Part shown: piece by piece, positions 30,531 through 39,300 of the stretch | Layout of the letters: the number at the start of each line of letters is the position of its first letter | Position numbering within the stretch: position 1 is the stretch's first letter | Origin: an uncultured Candidatus Poseidoniales archaeon | GTDB lineage: Archaea; Thermoplasmatota; Poseidoniia; Poseidoniales; Poseidoniaceae | Length of the DNA: 64,000 nt | Direction: 5' to 3' | Assembly: GCA_902605365.1 (NCBI GenBank) | Contig: CACLCM010000004.1 | Coordinates: 27,795-91,794, forward strand | Program-made: the position numbers and the translations under genes | Notes under the pieces: model-generated | The model's database searches: none | What the model was told of the DNA's origin: nothing | What the model saw: only the letters and a program-made list of their open reading frames with translations

Positions 30531-31935
30531 ATGAACCGTCATCTAACGGCGTTAATCCTAACCGGATTATTCGTGATTGCTCCATTATCGGGATGCTTTG
30601 GCGAGGAGGAACAGAAATCGATAGACCCTGCAGGATCGTTACAAATCGATTTCGTTAATCCCGAAGATGCAGTTTTGCGAGCAGGTGAGTTTCATGATTT
30701 CACTCTGGTGGGTGAAGGTAATTCGATAGCAACTCAGCCAGATGTTTTGATATTCATTAACGGGACTTATGTGAAAAGTCACATGGTTGTGGTTGAAGAT
30801 AATACAGTATATGGTCAACTATTAACAACGCCTTACACCGATGAAGTTAGCATAGCATTCATGAGTAGTGATGGACAAACTGAAGCACTAAGCGTTTCGA
30901 TTACAAATGGAACTCCAATCGTTAACGGCGAAGAATGGTTTAGAAAAATTGACTTCATCACAAGTACTTGTACTGACACAACGAAATGTGGAGGATACAT
31001 AAATCGCTGGATGGGCGCTGGGAATCTAGCCTTTGAGCGTGCAGCTGAATATTTCAAAGGTCATTTCGAAGGGCTTGGATATGAAACTCACTTGCTTAGA
31101 GTCACAGACCATGGTAACCTAGCACAACCAGAAAGCCTCAATGTCATCGCTTGGAAGCAAGGCCGCAACGATAACTGCGTTCAAGGAATGGGTGGACACA
31201 TGGACATCGCACCACCAGGTGGGCCTCCAGGAGGAGGAACTTACGAAGGAGCTTATGACAACACGGCAGGTACTGTTGCGATGATGTTGTATGCCCGTGC
31301 TTTCGCAGACTTAACTTTCGAATGTGACACATTCCTGGCACTATGGTCCAGTGAAGAAGAAGGACTACGCGGTTCTAACGCCTTTGCTAACAACAACTGT
31401 GACTATTGTTTGCCTCAAGACAAAGAACTTGAGTTCTACATTAACATGGACATGATGGGAATGTCTTGGCCTGCAGTCAAATCAAACGGCGATCCTTTCC
31501 CTTATCATGCATGGTCAGGACCTGATGCAGACCCAGAAGTACAGGATGTTGCAATTACAACCGTTCTGGATGACGTACATTTCAACATTTTAAAAGCTCC
31601 AAGAGACCTCAGAATTGAAGGCTCTTATGGAGCAGGTTGTGACCAGCATTGGGATGACCATTACAACCTCGTAATGGATGTTCATGAAGACACATTTGGA
31701 CGCTCAGACCATGTAACATTCCGTGAGTTGGGGGGCACAAACCATTTTCCATCTAGGCGCATATGATGAGGATTATGATGCATACCACTCCCCCTCAGAT
31801 ACTCTAGATAACATGGTTGCAGAAGTAGGTGGCCAGGAAGAGTTGGAGAAGAGCATGGAGTTCGTAATGTGGGCGGCAATGCTTGAATTCATCATAGCCG
31901 ACCAAACCCCTGAGATTAGGAACTTGAACGCTTGA
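30531..31935 (+). pseudogene. M28-family Zn aminopeptidase-like lipoprotein, frame broken near 3' end by a G-homopolymer indel (frame 1 ends 31766; continuation ORF 31723-31935)
   Basis: Lipobox 'LSGCFGEE'; 'GGHMDIAPPGGPPGG', 'GAYDNTAGTVAMMLYARAF', 'LWSSEEEGLRGSNAFA'. After GGGGGG (31730-31735) the canonical M28 tail 'IFHLGAYDEDYDAYHSPSDTLDNM' continues in the next frame. Confidence 0.8.
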
Positions 31936-31944
31936 GGTGTGATA

Positions 31945-32112
31945 ATGGTTGAAGCTATTGGGGAAATAGTGGCTGCGATTGGAGATTCTGTTGTCAAAGA
32001 TAGTGAATTTATGAACACCAAGAGTGAGACTAAATCCATTATTGTTAGAGTTCTATACTATCTAGTTCCAATTTCACTATTGGTAGGGTTCTACGTTTGG
32101 ACTGTCTACTAA
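31945..32112 (+). CDS. Small membrane protein, 55 aa, unknown
   Basis: ATG..TAA ORF MVEAIGEIVAAIGDSVVKDSEFMNTKSETKSIIVRVLYYLVPISLLVGFYVWTVY with a single C-terminal TM; below the ORF-track cutoff. Confidence 0.5.
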   Translation: MVEAIGEIVAAIGDSVVKDSEFMNTKSETKSIIVRVLYYLVPISLLVGFYVWTVY

Positions 32113-32204
32113 CTAACACCGGCAACTCAAGCCATGTTATTATGGCCAAGGACTATGATAGAATCAGACAATGCTTTTTGTAGTCCATCAACTCGAACAT
32201 TAGC

Positions 32205-32648
32205 ATGGAGGAAGAAGTTACTGCGAGCGGCATAGAAGAAAAGCAGCCACGAAAGTTGTGGAAAATTGTTGCTAGTTCTTCTGTAATCGCCTCCATGTGT
32301 TGTCTTCCATCTGTAGTGCTGGTAATGTTTGGCATTGCAACTGTATCGACTGGCGCCGCACTATCTGACACACTATACTGGGGCGAAGATGGATATTCAT
32401 GGTTCAGACCTTTGATGCTCGCAATTGCTGCAATAACTGTATGCGTGGGGCTGTTCTTTTACTTCAGGAGTCAAGGAATTTGCACCATAGACCAGGCTAA
32501 GCGTGAACGCAGAAAAATCATCAATACATCGATACTAATCATCATCATCTCTTACCTTAGTTACCTATTGCTAAATTATGTAATCCTAACAGAAATTGGA
32601 ATTCTATTCGGCCTACCTTGGGAATCGAGTAGAGTTTGGAACAAATGA
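32205..32648 (+). CDS. Small polytopic membrane protein; weak resemblance to MerT-type transporters
   Basis: Cys-Cys in first TM 'SMCCLPSVVLVMFGIATV', further TMs, and a further Cys after the third segment. Confidence 0.55.
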   Translation: MEEEVTASGIEEKQPRKLWKIVASSSVIASMCCLPSVVLVMFGIATVSTGAALSDTLYWGEDGYSWFRPLMLAIAAITVCVGLFFYFRSQGICTIDQAKRERRKIINTSILIIIISYLSYLLLNYVILTEIGILFGLPWESSRVWNK

Positions 32649-32649
32649 T

Positions 32650-33339
32650 TCACACATTGTTCCTGGTAGTATTACAACCAACACCCCAAGACTCACCAGA
32701 CTGCATAGCAATTCTTGTTTGTTGCAACAAATCATCTTCAGCGCTTGCAGGGTCATCTCCTGCATTTCTCCATGAAACAGAAACCATCTGGTCCTCATGA
32801 ATAAATGATTCAACTTGGTAATTCTCAAGAATAATATCTCTAGGATTGAGATTCATCCCCCTCCTCTCTGCTTTTTGCACGGCCTCTTTGGCCGTCCATA
32901 TTCGAATTGCTTGGTCGGGATTTGATTTCAACCAATCTAATTCCTCACCCTTAGCAATCATATCAAATGCATTTTCTTGAATGCCTCTATCCTTGGGCTC
33001 AGCATCTATTCCAATCCAGAACCCTGGCTCGATTACAGCGCATACAGCCCATTCACCTGAATGGCCGATACTTATTCCGGGCAAAGGAGTATTTCTCCAA
33101 ATTCCGTCTAACCATGAAAGGTATGGAGCTCTCTCATCAGTGCGTAAGACCTCTATTGAATCAAGGGGAATTCCCCATTCATTCAAGCATTCTTCTAGAA
33201 GAAGCCTTCCTGAATTGTGGTCTGCGATTCTTTTCGTATTAGCACGGGGTATTTCATCTGCAAGAGAACTAATGCAATTCTCAATACGCCTACGAGCGAT
33301 TAGCATTCGTGGACCCGAAACAGGATCCATCTTTTCCAT
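32650..33339 (-). CDS. 4'-phosphopantetheinyl transferase (Sfp/AcpT-like)
   Basis: 'ISIGHSGEWAVCAV', 'FWIGIDAEPKDRG', 'IWTAKEAVQKAERRGMNLNPRDI' = canonical GxD and WxxKEAxxKA motifs; starts 4 nt after the synthase stop. Confidence 0.9.
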   Translation of the reverse strand: MEKMDPVSGPRMLIARRRIENCISSLADEIPRANTKRIADHNSGRLLLEECLNEWGIPLDSIEVLRTDERAPYLSWLDGIWRNTPLPGISIGHSGEWAVCAVIEPGFWIGIDAEPKDRGIQENAFDMIAKGEELDWLKSNPDQAIRIWTAKEAVQKAERRGMNLNPRDIILENYQVESFIHEDQMVSVSWRNAGDDPASAEDDLLQQTRIAMQSGESWGVGCNTTRNNV

Positions 33340-33343
33340 ACAA

Positions 33344-36300
33344 TCACCTCTCGAGTGTGAACCTTTGGTCTTCAGGAACTTGCCCCATAGCCTTGAGTCT
33401 CAATCCTTTGAGCGATAATACCGGAGCATCATCATCACCAACGATTACGACATCGTGAACAGTTACACCCGCATCTTCTGAAGCGACCTTAACTGAACGC
33501 ATTCGAAGTCTTTCGTTAGATTCAGGAACTCGTAACATTGTAGTCCACTCGATTCCTATTGGCAAACTGGAGAAACCATCGCTCTCCATAGCGGCTAAGC
33601 CTGCGTTTTGGAATCCTGCTTCTATCAGCATAGGTAATGCATCTAGTAGTATTTCTTCGCCTTCACTTTCCAAAGCAAATTGGTCGGTTGCTGGGAGTTG
33701 ATGTCTCATCAGTGCGATTCCATCAACGCCATTGTCAATTCCGCGAAGAACACCTCCGTGTGATTGGAATCTTGGACCATGGAAATATCTGAGGTAGATG
33801 AAACTCGAGTGATGCAATAATTCGCCATCAGCAGGAGTTCCAATCGTAGGTAATGCATCAACCTCATTCTGAAGGAATGGAAGTAGATCATCACTTGAAG
33901 TAACCAATCTGACCTTGGCTTCATGATGAAGTCGTGGCTCACCAAAGATTTCTCCTTTAGAATTGACCAAATCAGAAACTAAACGGCAACTCACCCAACT
34001 TAAATCACCATCTTTTCTTTCTAACTTGGCTTCTACTCGAACTGTCATTGAGCCTTTCATTATCTTAATCGGCAAGCCAAATGTTACGTCTTCAAATCCA
34101 GCAATACAATGTTCTGGTAATAGCAACAGAGAGTTCTCTGCAAACATTTCCATGGCCATTACTCCTGGATGATATGGCACACCATCGATTGCATGGTCGA
34201 CCAAGAACGGATGGTCTTGGGTCGAAAGTGTGCATTGTGAGACCAAGGCTTTTCCAACATCAAGAGAAATTAATTTGTCAATTAGAGGGAAACGACGAGG
34301 GTCAGCAATAGATGCCGCCATCTCTGCTGGTAATTTCAATGGAGCTTCTCTGAAAGAGTCAAACCTGTCCATTAGACCTAATGACCCACATCCAAGTACT
34401 CTCCTCTTCCCACCTGCAAGAGCCTCACCAACAAATATCTCAACCCCCTTCTCTACTGCTAATGTTTCGATTCCTGCAGATTCGAATACCGCTTCAATTG
34501 AACCTCTTGTGGCCATACCAACATCTCTCCAACCTGTCCACCCAATTGCGACTGCTCGGCAATCCCCACTTGCGGTCAGTCGAGCCATCTCTGCATCTAG
34601 AATTGAATTGGCAGCAGCATAATCTGTCTGACCACCATTTCCAAAGCGTCCAGCAACGCTTGTGAATGCACATGCAAATCGTAAATCGTCTCCAACTGCA
34701 GAGACAAGTGCTTTCCAGCCATCTACTTTCACACGCACAATCAAATCGAAAGTTTTCCATTCTTTGTCCGCAACTAATTTTGATTCTTCCAGTCCTGCGC
34801 CATGGACGATTCCTGTGACGCTCCTTCCACCTACTGCTGCAATTATTGCATCAGAGTCAGTTACGTCTGCAGAATGGTACTCGGCATTGTTACCGCCTGA
34901 CTCTATCACGCTGATAGTACGATAAATGTCCATGCTCCTAGTCAATTTAGTCCAGGCATTATTCCATTCTACCATCGTTATCTTGCCACTTTCCGATTCA
35001 GATATCATTGACTCACGAAGTTCCATCTTTCTAGTGTTGAGTTGCTCATCACTCCAATCAAGCCAAGTCGAAGTTTCTTCCTCAAGTTTACTTCTTCCAA
35101 GCAACAAGAAGGTTGCACCTGCTCCTTGGCTGGCGTTTGATACTCCGATTATCGAAGCGGCTGTAACACCAGAACCGCCTCCACTGACAATCCAAATATC
35201 ATCCGATTCTAGAGATTTCACTTCATCAACAATATCTTCAGCAAAGCAAACTAATGTCCATCTTCTACCGTCTCTATCGATTCCAACTTCAACGTCGCCA
35301 CCAGAACTGAACATATCATTCTCGATTAATTCAGCTGCCGCTTCAGCATCAATAATCAATTCAGGGTGTAAGTCTAGGGCACGGCATCTGAGGTTTTCAC
35401 GCTCAAACGCATATGATTTGGTCACACCACTGGCTGCACAGGCAAGTGAGTTGAATCTCTCTCCACGGTTTCCATGCCTTCCATCCATAGCGGTAACGCT
35501 TCCAATGATACCTGATGAAATCACTGCTAATTGTGAATCTAATCCTTTGAGTAATCCAAACCAGGATTGTGCTGCAAGTGTTACTTGGTTTGAAGGACCT
35601 TTAGATTCCCATGAACTTCCAGTAAGAGATAGTGGTGCTAAGTGAATGACTCCGGCAACTCCGGTTATTCTGGAACATATTTCTGAAATTTGTTCTTCGC
35701 TACTAGGGTCTGCTCTGTAAGTATGACCAGACAATTCTTCTTGCTCGGTTACCGACTTAGCACCGAACTCGAAGCCGATTTTAGCAATCGAGAGACCTTT
35801 TTCGCTTAGTCTGAGAGCTAATGCATCTGCAACTCCCCAACTATCTTGAGTGAGAACAATGGTTCCACCAATTGGCAATCCTTCTGCAACTGCGGGACAG
35901 GGCTCGACTTCAACCTGCCATCGCCTAGTCGTTGAACTTGCATGAGTTGGTGTGGAAGGTGTTGAAACGGGTGCTACTTCGCTAACTGGTTCCGGTTCAG
36001 GAGTTGGTACTGGTTCAGAAGAACCCCCTCCTGTCATTTTCTGAATATATGCTACGAAATGATTCAGTGTAGGATGGTCTGAAAGTACGAAGTCCTCATC
36101 TACAGGTAATGAGAATATTTCTCTCACATCACCCATAATTTCAGCCTGTTTGACAGTATCAATTCCAAGTTCTCCCTCGAGGTCTTGGTCCATCTCGATA
36201 AAATCTTCAGGATAACCAGTATGTTTCACGACAACTCCAATCAACTTAGGCTGAATATCTGATGAGCCAACAGATTCTACCGGCTTTGCAATTATCGCCG

Positions 36301-39300
36301 GCTCTGGATTTACGGCTACTTCCAAAGGTTTGCTTACTTCTGTTTCAACTACTGGAGTTGGTGCAGTAGGAGTTGGATTGCTTCCACCTTTCATTTTCTG
36401 AATATAGCCAATCATATGATTGAGAGTTGGATAATCTGACAATACGAAATCTTCGTCTACAGGCAACCCAAATTTAGTACGGATATCCGCCATTATTTCT
36501 GCTTGCTTGACCGTATCGATTCCGAGTTCACCCTCTAGGTCTTGGTCAAGTTCAACAAAGTCTGCAGGATAACCTGTGTGCTTTACAACAACCTCGATTA
36601 CCACAGCGTTTAGATCTCCAGATATATTCTGTTGCGGGACTTTATCTTCGACTACTACCGGCTCTGGAGCGTCAACAACTACCGGCTCTGGAGTAACAAC
36701 TGCAATTGCAGGAGCTGCAACTGTTGTGGTGTTCTTCGGAACTGCATATTCCTCACCTTGGATTCCTCCATGTAGATTATTTTCTCCATCCACATATGCA
36801 ACTAATTTGTTTTGAAGAATACGTAATTCGATATTAGGAGTACCTGCCAGCGACTGGTTCCAAGTCAGTAATTTTTGGCGATTAATCCGGTCGCCAGAAA
36901 ATTCACACTTTCTAACTAATGACAATCCAATTTGGCTACCAAACCCTGCTGCAAAGCGCATTCCGTACCTTAGTTCTGGATATGACCCTCCCTTGGATAA
37001 GTTCAGATTACCCAATTCCGGGTCTGCTTCTTTGTGATTAGCAATCGGAGGAATTTTCCCAGTCATTAGACCGTAGAACATTGAAGCACTTTCAATTCCA
37101 ACACCCATTGGGTGTCCGGTGAAACCTTTGGTATTGGCGATAACTATCGAATCTGTACTCGCTCCAAACGTATCCCTCAGTGCCTTAACTTCGGCTTGTG
37201 CCGAGCCTCCTCTTGCAGGAGTGAAAGTTTCATGGGAAAAGAACACTGTTTCTGGAGCAATCTTGTGACGGTCAAGCCCCCACCTAGTTTCCATCTCTCC
37301 GATGAAACTGTCTACAGTGGAAGCCACGTGTTCCACGTCTAATCTAGTACCATGGAATGCTGAGTTTGCAATTTTAGTTCCGAGTAATTCAGCCATTGGC
37401 TGAACTCCTCTAGCATCTGATTGAGATTTCCTTTCTACAACGAATGCCGCTGCACCCATACCTAGAATCAAGCCGTTTCGACGTTTGTCGAAGGGCAGTG
37501 CTGTTTCTTCGATGACATTGCTAGTGGCTGCTGCGCCACTAGAAGCGAATCCTGAGCCAATCCATTCCCACATGTCATCTCCAGTGACATCATCTGCAGA
37601 GATTATTACTACACGGTCACAACGGTCTGTAGCCAGCCAATCCTCGGCCACACCAAATGCTGCTGTTGCAGAAGCACATGCCAAATTGACGGTAGTATTA
37701 GGACCTCTAATGCCCACGTGTTGAGCGAATTGTGAATGTCCCATATTGAGGATTTGGAATAGGTATCGACGGTCAAACCTACCCTCTCCATCATCTCCGT
37801 TTAACTTGGCATGCTTAGCTGCCATTTGATGACCTGCGAAACATGATGAAAAGACAATTCCAGTTCTATCCCTGTAAACAGAAGGCATCTGCCATGAGCG
37901 TATCAATCGCAAACCGCCTTTACCGACCTGTTCTACAGGAGTTAGAGGAATGCCTGCGTCTTTGAGAGCAATCAATCCAGCAGCACAAGCCAACTGTGTC
38001 GTAATGTCCCAGGCAGCAGCAATCTTTGCATCAATACCGAACTCTTCGGTAGGATCGAATGCTGATTTAAGGCCTGCAAGTTGAGGTATGTCGCCAAATT
38101 CCGTTGCAGCATCCATACCTACGCTACCATCTCTACCTTTGATTAGACGAACAATATTTTTGTCAAGCAACCTCTGTTTGTATTCATCGGTAACTTCGCT
38201 AATACAGGTTTCACCACGAATTAATTTCTCAAAGTTGCCCTTGTCAAATACTCTATCTCCGCCAGGTAAACCTAAAGAAACCCCTGTAATGACATACGGG
38301 TCATCATCACGGTCGTCAAATTTAGTAGCCCTATTCTTGGTGCCTAAAGGTGCATCTGTTATCCATCGGGTGATATCTCCTGGGGTATTTGCAACGGTAA
38401 TATCCCAATCAGGGTCCGTGCTACATTGTGCATGAACACTAGATACTACGATTTGTATCTCAGAGTCGCTCATCCCCAATACTGCTCGCATATCGACATT
38501 ACCTTGACAGAATTTAGCAGGGTAGCCGGTTTGTGCTGAAATTAGTTCTCCGACCAAGTTGATTTTAGCCGCATCAGGGTCGCTGGATACTTCCTTGGCT
38601 TGAACTACAGTCTTGGTGATTACTTCTCCACCTTTGGAAGGCAGCGGCCTGCTTCTCTCTTTGAGAGGCGTAGTTGGTTGCATGGAGGCGCTTTGGGCTT
38701 CAATCGGACCTGCCCGGAATGCTTCGGTCAGGTGAGGGCTGTTACGGCCAGGCCATTCAGGAGTTCTGCCCGCTAATGCGAGAGTTCCCAATGCAGACAG
38801 GAATGTTGCAATCCCTCCTGCTTTGGGGTGATTTGTCATAATTGGCAAGGCTACTTTCCCTTCCAAGATTTGCGATGCGAAAACTGTTAATGCGCGTTTG
38901 GGCCCAACTTCAACGAAGATTCTAGCTCCTGCTTCATACATTGAATTTATTTGCGTAGTCCATTCGACACTAGACGCCATCTGCGGTGCTAACTTAGACA
39001 ATACTGCAGCCTTAGAATCGCCGCCATCATCCATTGGGTACCAGCCGCCATCTACGTTGCTTGTGATTGGAATGGTTGGCCACCTAATCTCAAGCCCTTC
39101 TAGGAACCTACGGAGAGGTTCGTTTGCCGGAGCTACGATTCTTGAATGGAATGCATGACTGGTAGCCAATGCTACACTTTGGAATCCTTCGGCTTCGAAC
39201 TTTGATATGGCTTCCTTCACCGGAGCGGTTTCGCCTGCTATTACAGTCATTTTAGGAGAGTTTTTGTTAGCCGCTATGACGTATCCGTCTATCTCTTCTA

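Noticed and set aside
32131-32200. Possible small structured RNA (GCCAT...ATGGC and GGACTA...TAGTCC pairs) between small ORF and membrane protein
   Set aside because: Stems are only 5-6 bp with long loops; not distinguishable from chance without covariation.
34926-35645. 239-aa plus-strand ORF
   Set aside because: Antisense to the KR region of the type I synthase, which has clear motifs on the minus strand.
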